Below are positions 8,601 to 16,198 of a stretch of 18,683 nt of DNA, one piece after another. A model generated the notes under the pieces. The model saw nothing but the letters and a program-made list of their open reading frames with translations, ran no database searches and had not been told where the DNA came from. The DNA is from Bacteroidales bacterium UBA5548 (GTDB lineage Bacteria > Bacteroidota > Bacteroidia > Bacteroidales > UBA932). Position numbers and translations under genes: made by a program. Location: assembly GCA_002425935.1 (NCBI GenBank), contig DINE01000024.1:483-19165 (forward strand), given 5' to 3'. Position 1 is the stretch's first letter; each line of letters starts with the position of its first letter.

Positions 8601-8889
8601 GGTAAGCTCACAGGAGTTCCTGCAGGTAGCAACCGAAATGTTCAGTGAGTGGATACCAAGATTATCAGGTGTCGGCTTCCAGGCCGTATGGTCGGGCTAT
8701 TACGTAGAGCCTCGTTATATTGTAGATCCCGAACTTGGACTTTTTGCCGGAATGAGAGGCCACGGCTTTATGCTCTCTCAGTATTTGGGCAAACTGTATG
8801 TAGATTCTCTGTTAGGCAGAGAGGTTCCTGAGTATTTCCACCAGCTGAAGCTAAAAGGACAAGGGCTAAGTGAGCAGGCGTTTAAGTGA
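5635..8889 (+). CDS. Fused three-component FAD/Fe-S amino-acid (amine) dehydrogenase, HcnABC/hydroxyproline-dehydrogenase-like
   Basis: The protein has 1084 residues from the ATG at 5635; an in-frame TTG at 5614 would add 7 but overlaps a promoter-like box. Positions here count from that TTG. Domains: (1) 20-105, a [2Fe-2S] domain with C67, C72, C75 and C87, like the small HcnA/SoxA-type subunit; (2) 120-420, a pyridine-nucleotide-disulfide-type flavin domain with GAGPAG (127-132) and a second dinucleotide site GAGNIG (274-279); (3) 465-515, a ferredoxin-like insert with C467, C473, C476, C480 and a standard C501-x2-C504-x2-C507-x3-C511-P; (4) 620-665, a BFD-like [2Fe-2S] domain with C622-x-C624 and C658-x4-C663; (5) 717-1070, a DAO-type FAD oxidase with GGGISG (724-729) and a C-terminal GLFAGMRGHGFMLS. 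Domains 1, 2+4 and 5 are normally separate gamma, alpha and beta subunits in HcnABC, opine/octopine oxidases and D-hydroxyproline dehydrogenases. The likely role is oxidation of an amine or amino acid, with electrons leaving through Fe-S clusters. The substrate is unknown. It is monocistronic as far as can be seen. Confidence 0.85.
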   Translation: MYKITEHPILPIPADDKAEFIFEGQKVTGQKGFTIAAALHQAGLVIHKHSLDNRERTMECGIGKCGACEMLVDGKVRRICITKVDGIESVTRIDESYLPDAQPILKSDIKVYKTTVAIVGAGPAGLAAREELNKAGVDNLVIDNNSKIGGQFLMQTHQFFFFEKEKRFGGMRGFDIANSLAGDDHSGILLDSVVWEILEGKRLVIKNIATQEISYVDAEHLVVATGAVPFMPAFRNDDLPGVYTAAVVQRMMNNELTLLGKKILTVGAGNIGYLTSYQAMQAGAQVKAIIEAMPNEGGFPVQANRVRRLGIPILTSHILLEAIPNEDHTGIIGAVVAECKNFKPIPGTEKVIEDIDCINICTGLIPDNQLFRKGTEVFGRRCHAAGDAVKIGEGTSAVLRGKQCAQEIMQDLGVKLNYDEYLQVSKEYIDSQQHPVRILEKPAMPSPERMNQKGFVVIDCLYGFACNPCAFACKFGAITKSSTSTVPRIDYEKCTGCMQCVYQCPGLAIFGYQVNKNRLFLPIEYKADEGSQVYLVNNNGEILGEGVIEKILKNDNKTNIARVTATSMTGSSEEHESIPAEKLVEVRGFIIKEKYPEKPEITPLSKEHDSKTYICHCEDVTVEKLLSVIGDRKVISSDELKHISRIGMGPCRGNRCVPRARLLLRAYGVEVCGEPTPRGPMSNLVTLGDMVQGEKKEEIILPKGGRPVKKVSVLIAGGGISGSSLFRFFAEAGFDPYMINDGLGSSWRNIAGGRPAFSLPALADIAKHNLEIFRDLQGIHDIDFRLIRYVSFAHDQQTYNSLDASRGWSDAYMVDKKDFTKEISPYLNTNLNTYSHALITNDCWQANPGRTIDVVREIGRSKGGTILENTRLVEVYKTGKEYRVILQNANREYEEYQTEIFINALGAEADHFAKKLGIDTGLFPVKHQAFITKRLPMLGKDGANLDMLIDRRKYKGFSAVYGQQLAETGQIIGCASPINDAKETDKNLKVSSQEFLQVATEMFSEWIPRLSGVGFQAVWSGYYVEPRYIVDPELGLFAGMRGHGFMLSQYLGKLYVDSLLGREVPEYFHQLKLKGQGLSEQAFK

Positions 8890-9012
8890 TTTTAAGTGTT
8901 CGTGTAAGTATCTGAATATGTACGTTTTTCAAAATTGATTTCCACATAATTTGGATAATCATTTTCACATATCACTGACAAACAAACATTTAGGAACACA
9001 CTTAAAAATTTC

Positions 9013-9045
9013 ATGGGGTCTTACCTCTCCGAGATAAGACCCCAT
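9013..9045. terminator. Perfect hairpin between convergent genes, likely bidirectional terminator
   Basis: The arms atggggtctta (9013-9023) and taagaccccat (9035-9045) are fully complementary (11 bp, GC core) around an 11-nt loop. It lies between the gene ending at 8889 (+) and the helicase gene ending at 9111 (-). On the minus strand a short T run follows (complement of aaaaattt at 9004-9011). On the plus strand the T run is poor, so termination is more likely for the helicase transcript, or for both with weak efficiency. Confidence 0.55.
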
Positions 9046-9110
9046 TACTTAACCTAAACTTAAACTATGAAAAACTTCATCTAAAATAGTTGCAAATCCC
9101 GTGCCACAAT

Positions 9111-11549
9111 TTATGAGATTACCCGAAGTTTTGCATATTTAAGTAGTAAAATTTTTCTGCCCCCCTCTTCAAAATCCACTACCGCTTTGAGATTCAGCGG
9201 ATCACCTTCAATTACTATAAGTTTACCCACACCAAATCTGTCGTGTTCTACAGTTTGCCCTGCTTCAAGCTTTGAAACCGGGTCAGCTACAAAATCCGGG
9301 TTCGGCGGTTTTGGAGGTGTAAATGAAGGTTTAGGACGACTGACAGGAGGAGACTGTGATGAATTTCCTCCGGATGACCTATGGTTCCCATAACCTTTGT
9401 TACTGTAGTTCCCTTCTGATGACCCACGGTTCCCAAATCCTTTGTTGGCAAACCCCTTGTTACCGAAACTCCGGCTTCCGAACAATTGCTCTTCAACATC
9501 GCCTGCCTCTTTATCTTTCTCAGGCCAGTTTACAAACTTAGAGTCGATCTCTCTTATAAAACGGCTTGGCGGATAGTTAACATGGTTTCCCCATCTGAAA
9601 CGAGTATGGGCGTAAGATAAGGTAACACTCTCCTTTGCTCTTGTTACTGCAACATACATGAGCCTCCTCTCCTCCTCAATTTCGGATTCACTGCTTGCTG
9701 AATTAACCGACGGAAAGAGGTTCTCCTCCAGACCAATTACAAAGACATGTTTAAACTCCAGACCCTTAGCTGAGTGAACAGTCATAAGGCTGATTTTGTT
9801 AAAGTCCTCCTCTTTACTGTTTTCATCAATGGCACTCATCAGTGAGATAGTTTCAAGATAATCTTCAAGAAGAGCAACAGGTGCTTCTGCGGGTGAAGTA
9901 TCTTCAGAAGTACCTTCAGCTCCCCCTTCAGCCTCAGCATCTGCCTCTCTCTCCTCAACAAAGGCCTTAATGGAGTTAAATAACTCCTCCACATTCTCTG
10001 CACGAGCCTGCCCCTCAATCGAGATATCACCCTTTATCATTGTGGCGTAACCACTCTTCACAAAAATCTCAACAGCAATATCATATGCGTTTACCTCCCC
10101 ACGGCGGGCGGCCACATCGGAAATCAACTTACAGAACTCGACAAGTTTGTGCTGAGCAGCACTCTTAATTCCAAAACTCTGCACATCTCCAGTAAAAAGA
10201 GCCTCCCACATCGATACCCCGCCGGCCGCCGCAGCCGCCGAAAGGTGAGAAATTGTCGTATCACCGATACCTCTGCCCGGCACATTCACAACCCTTTTAA
10301 AAGCCTCATCATCTTTTGGATTTACCAAAAGCCTCAGATATGCCATTACATCCTTTACCTCTGCCCTGTCATAAAAAGAGTTTCCACCATATATCTTGTA
10401 CGGCAGCGACCTCTTCCTAAGCGCCTCCTCGACAGCCCTTGACTGAGCATTTGTCCTGTAAAGAACAGCAAAATCACTGTAGGAAGCCTTTGTGTCGTAA
10501 ATTTTAGAAAGAATTGACGAAGCAAGTAAAAAGGCCTCCTCCTGATCTGTATAGGCCTTAACAACCTCTATCTTGCTCCCCACCCCCGCTTCGGAGAAAC
10601 ACTCCTTCTTTAGCTGTGAAGAATTTTTCAATATCAGCGAATTGGCTGCCTTCACAATAGTCTGTGTCGAACGGTAATTCTGCTCAAGACGAAACTCCTT
10701 TGCCTCAGGATAGTCCTTCTTAAAATTTAGGATGTTCTCAATTCTGGCCCCCCTGAAAGAGTATATACTCTGAGCATCATCACCCACAACGCAAAGGTTT
10801 CTGTGAACCGATGAGAGTTTTTTAACAATCAGATATTGAGCATAGTTAGTGTCTTGATACTCATCAACCAAAATATAGCTGAATCTGCTGCGAAGCTTTT
10901 CAAGAACATCCGGAAAGTCTCTGAGTAAAATATTGGTATAGAGAAGTATATCATCAAAATCCATAGCACCTGCCTGCCTGCACCTCTTCTCGTAGAGGGC
11001 AAAAATCTCACCAATCTTTGGCTTTCGTGCAGCAGCATCATTTGCCATATAGGTAGGGTTAGCAGTATATGCGGCCGAATTTACAAGGTTATTTTTAGCC
11101 ATTGAGATTCTTGATAACACCTCATTTGGTTTATAGGTCTTATCATCCAGCGACAAATCTCTTATGCACGCCCTTACGGCACTCCTCGAATCTGAAGTGT
11201 CATAAATTGTAAAGCTCTTTGGAAAGCCAAGAAGTTCGGCATCCTCTCTTAAAAACCGCACAAATACCGAGTGGAATGTTCCCATCCAAAGGTATTTGGC
11301 AGCCTCATTACCAACAAGTAAGGCAATTCGCTCCTTCATCTCTCTGGATGCCTTATTGGTAAAGGTCAATGCAAGCACCGAACCGGCTCTGTGCCCGTTA
11401 TTTAAGATGTTCGCAATTCTGCAGGTAAGTACTTTTGTCTTTCCCGATCCCGCCCCCGCTATTATGAGTGAAGGCCCTTTAAATTCTTCAACTGCTTGTT
11501 TTTGAGCAGGATTAAGGCCCTCTGTTATAGTAGAAATTTCTCTGTTCAT
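9111..11549 (-). CDS. pcrA: ATP-dependent 3'-5' DNA helicase PcrA/UvrD
   Basis: Superfamily 1A helicase of 812 residues, acting in nucleotide-excision repair, replication restart and removal of protein from DNA. All motifs are present: Q-motif GLNPAQKQAV (11-20), motif I AGAGSGKT (31-38), Ia TFTNKASREMKERI (62-75), II VDEYQDTN (228-235), III VVGDDAQSIYSFRGA (254-268), IV EQNYRST (289-295), V LMTVHSAKGLEF (588-599) and VI EEERRLMYVAVTRAKE (625-640). Residues 533-558 are an Ala/Glu-rich acidic stretch. Residues 690-755 are a low-complexity Gly/Asn/Ser then Pro/Lys linker, with a 15-residue imperfect tandem repeat (ANKGFGNRGSSEG, then SNKGYGNHRSSGG). It ends in a Tudor-like domain (762-812, GQTVEHDRFGVGKL), which in PcrA/UvrD contacts RNA polymerase. 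The start at 11549 gives the normal family N-terminus. It is divergent from nqrA over a gap of about 54 bp. Confidence 0.95.
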   Translation of the reverse strand: MNREISTITEGLNPAQKQAVEEFKGPSLIIAGAGSGKTKVLTCRIANILNNGHRAGSVLALTFTNKASREMKERIALLVGNEAAKYLWMGTFHSVFVRFLREDAELLGFPKSFTIYDTSDSRSAVRACIRDLSLDDKTYKPNEVLSRISMAKNNLVNSAAYTANPTYMANDAAARKPKIGEIFALYEKRCRQAGAMDFDDILLYTNILLRDFPDVLEKLRSRFSYILVDEYQDTNYAQYLIVKKLSSVHRNLCVVGDDAQSIYSFRGARIENILNFKKDYPEAKEFRLEQNYRSTQTIVKAANSLILKNSSQLKKECFSEAGVGSKIEVVKAYTDQEEAFLLASSILSKIYDTKASYSDFAVLYRTNAQSRAVEEALRKRSLPYKIYGGNSFYDRAEVKDVMAYLRLLVNPKDDEAFKRVVNVPGRGIGDTTISHLSAAAAAGGVSMWEALFTGDVQSFGIKSAAQHKLVEFCKLISDVAARRGEVNAYDIAVEIFVKSGYATMIKGDISIEGQARAENVEELFNSIKAFVEEREADAEAEGGAEGTSEDTSPAEAPVALLEDYLETISLMSAIDENSKEEDFNKISLMTVHSAKGLEFKHVFVIGLEENLFPSVNSASSESEIEEERRLMYVAVTRAKESVTLSYAHTRFRWGNHVNYPPSRFIREIDSKFVNWPEKDKEAGDVEEQLFGSRSFGNKGFANKGFGNRGSSEGNYSNKGYGNHRSSGGNSSQSPPVSRPKPSFTPPKPPNPDFVADPVSKLEAGQTVEHDRFGVGKLIVIEGDPLNLKAVVDFEEGGRKILLLKYAKLRVIS

Positions 11550-11574
11550 TGCTTACAAAATTATAAATAATGTG

Positions 11575-11582
11575 TATCTTTG
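11575..11582 (+). promoter_or_regulatory. Candidate -7 box TATCTTTG of the nqr operon
   Basis: TATCTTTG matches TAnnTTTG and lies 21 bp upstream of the nqrA ATG at 11604, which gives a short leader. A TTG at 11549-11551 lies 23 bp upstream, slightly more than the usual -33 spacing; it overlaps the start codon of the divergent helicase gene. This is the only plausible promoter seen for the six-gene operon. Confidence 0.55.
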
Positions 11583-11603
11583 CCACAAAATTTTTTCAAA
11601 AAA

Positions 11604-12986
11604 ATGTCAGACCACATTCGATTACGTAAAGGTTTAAACATCCCCCTTGAAGGAGATGCACAAACCAACATAACAAAGAGAATATCGCCCGACAAAATTG
11701 CCATAAAACCTACTGATTTTAAGGCGCTTAATGCTAAGCTGCTTGTTAAGGAGGGGGACTTGGTAAAGGCCGGGACACCGATATTTACAGACAAAAGCAG
11801 ACCATATATAAATTATTGTTCACCGGTTAGCGGAAAGGTTTCAGAGATCTACCGCGGAGAGAAGCGCAAGCTTCTGGAGATACGCATCGATGCAGATCAA
11901 ACCACTGATTATCTTCAGATAACTACTCCAAACTTCAGAACCGCAACAAAGCAGGAGTTGACAGACACCTTGCTTGAGAGCGGACTATGGGCAGCGATTA
12001 AACAGCGTCCATACGGAATTGCTCCGGACAAAGATGTAGAACCAAAGGCAATATTTATATCGGGTTTTGACTCATCGCCACTTGCGCCCGATCTGGATTT
12101 TGCTCTAAAAGCAGATATCGAACATATACAGATTGGAGTAGACATTCTTTCAAAGTTAACAACAGGAGGGGTACACATCGGTCTCCACGCCTCAAACTTT
12201 GCAAGCAGCCCCTTCCACCGTCTTGAAAAGGTAATTACCCACACATTCGACGGTGTACATCCTGCAGGAAATGTAGGTGTTCAGATTCATCACATTAGCC
12301 CTGTCAATAAGGGCGAAGTTGTATGGACTCTTGACATGTACACAGTTGCAGCTATCGGCCGTCTGTTTAAGAACGGAGTTTACGATGTGAAAAAGGTTAT
12401 TGCCGTAACAGGCCCCAGAGCTCACAAGCCAAGTTATATTGAGTGTGTGCCGGGTATAAACTTTTCACAAATAAGTGAATATGTAAACATTAAGGGAGAC
12501 AAAAATTCAAAGGAGACTCCTTTGCCTGTACGCTATATAAGCGGAAATGTGCTGACCGGAGATAGCGTTGGAAAAGATGGCTACCTTGGATTCTTCCACA
12601 ATCAGATAACCCTCATAAGCGAAGGTAACTACCATGAAATGTTCGGATGGATCAAACCACTCCGCATGAAGAAATTCAGCATCTCACGCTCATACTTCTC
12701 GTGGTTGTTGCCAAATAAACGCTACTCTCTTGACACCAACCTTAACGGAGGAGAGAGAGCCTTTGTTATGACCGGAGTTTACGAGAAGGTTCTGCCTATG
12801 GATATCTACCCGCTCTATCTCTTTAAAGCAATTCTTGCGGGAGATATTGACAAAATGGAGGCTCTCGGAATATACGAAATCATAGAAGAGGATGTTGCTC
12901 TCTGTGAATTTGTATGCCCTTCCAAAACCGAGATTCAGGAGATAGTATCTAAGGGCATCAACCTTATGATTAAAGAAATGTCATAA
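11604..12986 (+). CDS. nqrA: Na+-translocating NADH:quinone reductase subunit A
   Basis: Subunit A of Na+-NQR (NADH:ubiquinone/menaquinone reductase, sodium-exporting), 460 residues, close to the usual 445-460. The N-terminus MSDHIRLRKGLNIPLEGDA and the later block NYCSPVSGKVSEIYRGEKRK are typical of the RnfC-like NqrA fold, whose biotinyl-lipoyl-like part is seen in the first 110 residues. FDGVHPAGNVGVQIHHISPV and the C-terminal CEFVCPSKTEIQEI are also family signatures. NqrA is a peripheral cytoplasmic subunit without cofactor of its own that contributes to the quinone site. The frame is open eight codons further upstream (to 11580), but that would begin at a non-ATG codon inside the promoter box, so ATG 11604 is chosen. 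First gene of the operon; nqrB starts 11 bp after its stop. Confidence 0.96.
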   Translation: MSDHIRLRKGLNIPLEGDAQTNITKRISPDKIAIKPTDFKALNAKLLVKEGDLVKAGTPIFTDKSRPYINYCSPVSGKVSEIYRGEKRKLLEIRIDADQTTDYLQITTPNFRTATKQELTDTLLESGLWAAIKQRPYGIAPDKDVEPKAIFISGFDSSPLAPDLDFALKADIEHIQIGVDILSKLTTGGVHIGLHASNFASSPFHRLEKVITHTFDGVHPAGNVGVQIHHISPVNKGEVVWTLDMYTVAAIGRLFKNGVYDVKKVIAVTGPRAHKPSYIECVPGINFSQISEYVNIKGDKNSKETPLPVRYISGNVLTGDSVGKDGYLGFFHNQITLISEGNYHEMFGWIKPLRMKKFSISRSYFSWLLPNKRYSLDTNLNGGERAFVMTGVYEKVLPMDIYPLYLFKAILAGDIDKMEALGIYEIIEEDVALCEFVCPSKTEIQEIVSKGINLMIKEMS

Positions 12987-12997
12987 ACGAGTCAGAG

Positions 12998-14152
12998 ATG
13001 AAAGCAATAAGAAAATTAGTAGATAATATAAAACCCACATTCAGTAAGGGCGGGAAGCTGAGTTTCCTTCACTCGACCTTCGATGCGTTCGAGACCTTTC
13101 TGTTTGTACCGGATACTGTAACACATAAAGGTACGCACATAAGAGACAGTATTGACCTTAAGCGTACCATGACAATGGTGATAATTGCCCTAATGCCTGC
13201 ACTCCTTTTTGGGATGTGGAACACCGGGTATCAGCATAACCTCTCAACCGGAGCAGATCCGGGGTTCTGGCCTACATTCCTTTACGGATTAATCAAGGTA
13301 TTACCAATGGTAATAGTCTCTTACGGAGTAGGTTTAGGAATTGAATTTGCCGCAGCACAGATAAGAGGGCACGAAGTTAACGAAGGCTATCTGGTTACCG
13401 GAATGCTTATTCCGCTAATCATGCCTGTAGATCTGCCGCTTTGGATGCTTGCGCTTTCGGTTGCATTTGCCGTAATAATTGGTAAAGAGGTCTTCGGAGG
13501 TACAGGAATGAACATCTGGAATCCTGCACTTCTTGCAAGGGCCTTTGCATTCTTCGCTTACCCCTCATTTATGTCAGGAGACAAAGTTTGGATTGCAGGT
13601 TTAACAAAAGGAGAGGGTGTTGTTGACGGATTTTCCGGAGCCACCCCTTTGGCAAACGCACAGGCAGGGCTGGATCTTCCCTCTTTCAGCGATATGTTCC
13701 TTGGAATTATTCCGGGTTCTGTTGGTGAAACGTCAACACTGGCTATTCTTATAGGAGCGGCAATTCTGCTCTATACAGGAATTGCCAGCTGGAAGATAAT
13801 GTTCTCTGTTTTTGCCGGAGGATTGCTTACAGGTCTGTTGCTTAACGCGCTTGCACCTGAAGGCTCGTATATGGCAATTCCCGCCTGGAACCATCTGGTA
13901 ATGGGAGGTTTCGCATTTGGCGCAGTCTTTATGGCAACCGATCCTGTTACAGGCTCTCAGACAGAGAGAGGTAAATGGTACTATGGAGCATTCATTGGAG
14001 TTATTGCAGTTATAATCAGAGTTTTCAATCCGGGGTATCCGGAGGGGATGATGCTCTCGATTCTGTTGCTTAACACCTTTGCACCACTGATTGACCACAT
14101 GGTTGTCCAGAGAGGAATTAAGAGAAGGCTCAAAAGAGCAGTAGTTAAATAA
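12998..14152 (+). CDS. nqrB: Na+-translocating NADH:quinone reductase subunit B
   Basis: Integral membrane subunit of 384 residues that carries covalently bound FMN and takes part in sodium translocation. The flavinylation motif is seen in GFSGATPLANA: S213-G-A-T216, where Thr216 would carry FMN through a phosphoester bond made by ApbE (no apbE gene is in the window). About ten hydrophobic segments are visible, for example 58-72, 97-118, 130-162, 246-262, 268-285, 300-313 and 330-341. Other family blocks are GKEVFGGTGMNIWNPALLARAFAFFAYP (in 162-189) and ATDPVTGSQTERGKWYYG (313-330). The long cytoplasmic N-terminus (to about 55) is also typical. nqrC follows after 15 bp with a clear AGGAG. Confidence 0.96.
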   Translation: MKAIRKLVDNIKPTFSKGGKLSFLHSTFDAFETFLFVPDTVTHKGTHIRDSIDLKRTMTMVIIALMPALLFGMWNTGYQHNLSTGADPGFWPTFLYGLIKVLPMVIVSYGVGLGIEFAAAQIRGHEVNEGYLVTGMLIPLIMPVDLPLWMLALSVAFAVIIGKEVFGGTGMNIWNPALLARAFAFFAYPSFMSGDKVWIAGLTKGEGVVDGFSGATPLANAQAGLDLPSFSDMFLGIIPGSVGETSTLAILIGAAILLYTGIASWKIMFSVFAGGLLTGLLLNALAPEGSYMAIPAWNHLVMGGFAFGAVFMATDPVTGSQTERGKWYYGAFIGVIAVIIRVFNPGYPEGMMLSILLLNTFAPLIDHMVVQRGIKRRLKRAVVK

Positions 14153-14167
14153 CACAGGAGAAAAACG

Positions 14168-14914
14168 ATGAATACAAATAGTAATATATACACTATAATA
14201 TACGCAACCATTATGGTTGTAGTTGTGGCTGTAATACTCGCTTTTGCCTCTTCACTGCTCAAAGAGAGACAACAGAGAAATGTCGAGATTGAGAGAAAGG
14301 AGATGATTCTCCGCTCCGTTCAGCTTGGAGCAGACGAGGCAGCCAGAGCCAGCGACAAGGACAGCTACATAGAGGCAGAGTATGCCAGATACATTAAAGA
14401 CTCTTCTATAAATGAGCAGGGAAAAGACCTTACACTATATATCTGCACAATAGAGAGTGGCGAAAGATTTTACGTGATTCCGCTGAGAGGAGTTGGTCTT
14501 TGGGGGCCGGTTTGGGGATATATATCTCTAAAAGGCGACTTCAATACTGTTTACGGGGCAACTTTTGACCACAAAAGCGAAACACCGGGACTTGGAGCAG
14601 AGATCACAACCCCTATGTTTTACAAACAGTTCGAAAACAAGAGAATCTTTGATGATTCCGGTAATTTCGTATCGGTACAGGTTGTTAAAGGGGGAGCTGA
14701 TGCTTCAAGCGGCCACGAAGTTGACGCAATTTCAGGCGGAACCATCACATCCAAAGCCGTTGAGGAGATGTTGCTTAAAAACATAAAGGATTACACCTCA
14801 TTCTTCGCCGCCAAACTAAAAGAGTCGGCCGAAAAAGCAGCAGAGAAGGCAGCAGAGATACAACCATCGGACTCTCTGTCAGCCACACCCTCAATTCAGG
14901 TAAATATTCAGTAA
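14168..14914 (+). CDS. nqrC: Na+-translocating NADH:quinone reductase subunit C
   Basis: Subunit of 248 residues with one N-terminal membrane helix (about 8-30) and a periplasmic FMN-binding domain. The attachment site reads D186-A-I-S-G-G-T192-I-T, so Thr192 is the expected FMN-phosphate ligand. Gly replaces the usual Ala of the SGAT motif, which still fits the looser consensus. GLWGPVWGYISLKGD (110-124) and HKSETPGLGAEI (135-146) are conserved NqrC/RnfG blocks. After about residue 215 there is an Ala/Lys/Glu-rich then Ser/Pro tail (ESAEKAAEKAAEIQ) that I do not associate with a known function. A good Shine-Dalgarno AGGAG (14156-14160) precedes the start by seven bases. Confidence 0.95.
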   Translation: MNTNSNIYTIIYATIMVVVVAVILAFASSLLKERQQRNVEIERKEMILRSVQLGADEAARASDKDSYIEAEYARYIKDSSINEQGKDLTLYICTIESGERFYVIPLRGVGLWGPVWGYISLKGDFNTVYGATFDHKSETPGLGAEITTPMFYKQFENKRIFDDSGNFVSVQVVKGGADASSGHEVDAISGGTITSKAVEEMLLKNIKDYTSFFAAKLKESAEKAAEKAAEIQPSDSLSATPSIQVNIQ

Positions 14915-14935
14915 CCGTATAAAAGAGATATAAAT

Positions 14936-15556
14936 ATGTACAAAAAGATATTTACAGAGCCTCTGTTTAAAAACAATCCCGTATCAGTACTGGTACTCGG
15001 TATCTGCTCGGCTCTGGCAGTAACGGTTAAACTGGAACCCGCACTTGTAATGGCACTGTCCGTTACAATAGTAACGGGCTTCTCCAACGTTATCATATCA
15101 CTGATTAGAAACACAATTCCAAACCGTATAAGAATCATTGTTCAGCTTGTGGTAGTTGCAATGCTGGTAATTCTGGTAGACCAAATACTTAAAGCCTTCG
15201 CCTACGATGTGAGCAAGCAACTTTCGGTATTTGTCGGGCTTATCATCACCAACTGTATAATCATGGGAAGAATCGAGGCATTTGCCCTCGGAAACAAGCC
15301 TATTCCATCACTAATCGACGGATTGGGGAACGGTCTCGGATATGGAATCATACTTGTAGTAGTGGCATTCTTCCGCGAATTGTTCGGATCAGGCTCCCTA
15401 ATGGGATATCAGCTTATTCCTGCCTCATGGTATATAAAGAACGGAGGATTTTATGAAAATAACGGACTCTTTATCCTCCCTCCAATGGCGCTTATTCTCG
15501 TAGGAGTTTTCATCTGGGTTCAGAGAAGCATTCAGAAAGAATTAATCGAAAAATAA
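14936..15556 (+). CDS. nqrD: Na+-translocating NADH:quinone reductase subunit D
   Basis: Integral membrane subunit of 206 residues with about six hydrophobic helices. NqrD and NqrE are inverted-topology homologues that hold an intramembrane iron centre between them. Cys24 (LGICSAL) and Cys107 (TNCIIMGRIEAFA) are at the positions of the conserved cysteine ligands. The blocks FKNNPVSVLVLGICSALAVT and DGLGNGLGYG are typical, as is the amphipathic C-terminus ending WVQRSIQKELIEK. The spacing to nqrC is 21 bp and to nqrE 11 bp, in line with one transcript. Confidence 0.96.
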   Translation: MYKKIFTEPLFKNNPVSVLVLGICSALAVTVKLEPALVMALSVTIVTGFSNVIISLIRNTIPNRIRIIVQLVVVAMLVILVDQILKAFAYDVSKQLSVFVGLIITNCIIMGRIEAFALGNKPIPSLIDGLGNGLGYGIILVVVAFFRELFGSGSLMGYQLIPASWYIKNGGFYENNGLFILPPMALILVGVFIWVQRSIQKELIEK

Positions 15557-15567
15557 CACATACCACT

Positions 15568-16185
15568 ATGCAAGAATTAGTTAACATATTCGTAAAGTCT
15601 ATCTTTATAGACAATATGGTATTTGCATATTTCCTTGGAATGTGTTCATACCTGGCAGTTTCTAAAAATGTAAAAACAGCAGTTGGTCTTGGAATAGCCG
15701 TAATATTCGTTCTGGGAGTAACACTTCCGGCAAACTATCTGCTTCATAAATATGTCCTCTCAGAGGGAGCTCTGGTTTGGCTCAATCCGGAATATGCAAG
15801 TTTAGACCTCAGCTTTTTAAGTTTTATCATCTTCATTGCAGTTATTGCCTCAATGGTACAACTGGTTGAGATGGTTGTCGAGAAATTTTCACCCGGACTA
15901 TACTCCTCACTGGGTATATTCCTCCCGCTTATCGCAGTAAACTGTGCAATTCTTGGAGGTTCACTCTTTATGCAGGAGCGTGGTTACGAAACACTTGCAG
16001 AGGCCACAGTATTCGGACTCGGTTCGGGTCTCGGATGGTTCCTGGCAATTGTAGCACTTGCCGCAATCCGTGAAAAGCTCTCTTACTCCAATGTCCCTGC
16101 TCCGCTTAGAGGTCTGGGAATAACATTCATTGTTGTAGGACTTATGGGCATCGCATTTATGAGCTTTATGGGCATTAAACTCTAG
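15568..16185 (+). CDS. nqrE: Na+-translocating NADH:quinone reductase subunit E
   Basis: Integral membrane partner of NqrD, 205 residues with about six helices. Cys26 (LGMCSYLAVSK) and Cys126 (LIAVNCAILGGSLF) are the expected ligands of the iron centre shared with NqrD. The N-terminal block FVKSIFIDNMVFAYFLGMC and the blocks MVEKFSPGLYSSLGIFLPL-like (102-120) and FGLGSGLGWFLA are strongly conserved in the family. Its TAG stop (16183-16185) overlaps the AGGAGGA that serves as ribosome binding site of nqrF, which suggests translational coupling. Confidence 0.96.
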   Translation: MQELVNIFVKSIFIDNMVFAYFLGMCSYLAVSKNVKTAVGLGIAVIFVLGVTLPANYLLHKYVLSEGALVWLNPEYASLDLSFLSFIIFIAVIASMVQLVEMVVEKFSPGLYSSLGIFLPLIAVNCAILGGSLFMQERGYETLAEATVFGLGSGLGWFLAIVALAAIREKLSYSNVPAPLRGLGITFIVVGLMGIAFMSFMGIKL

Positions 16186-16198
16186 GAGGAGATTAGTT

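Noticed and set aside
13733..14262. Minus-strand open frames opposite nqrB/nqrC
   Set aside because: They mirror strongly conserved nqr codons, have no start signals, and the Cys/His-rich translation is an artefact of frame.
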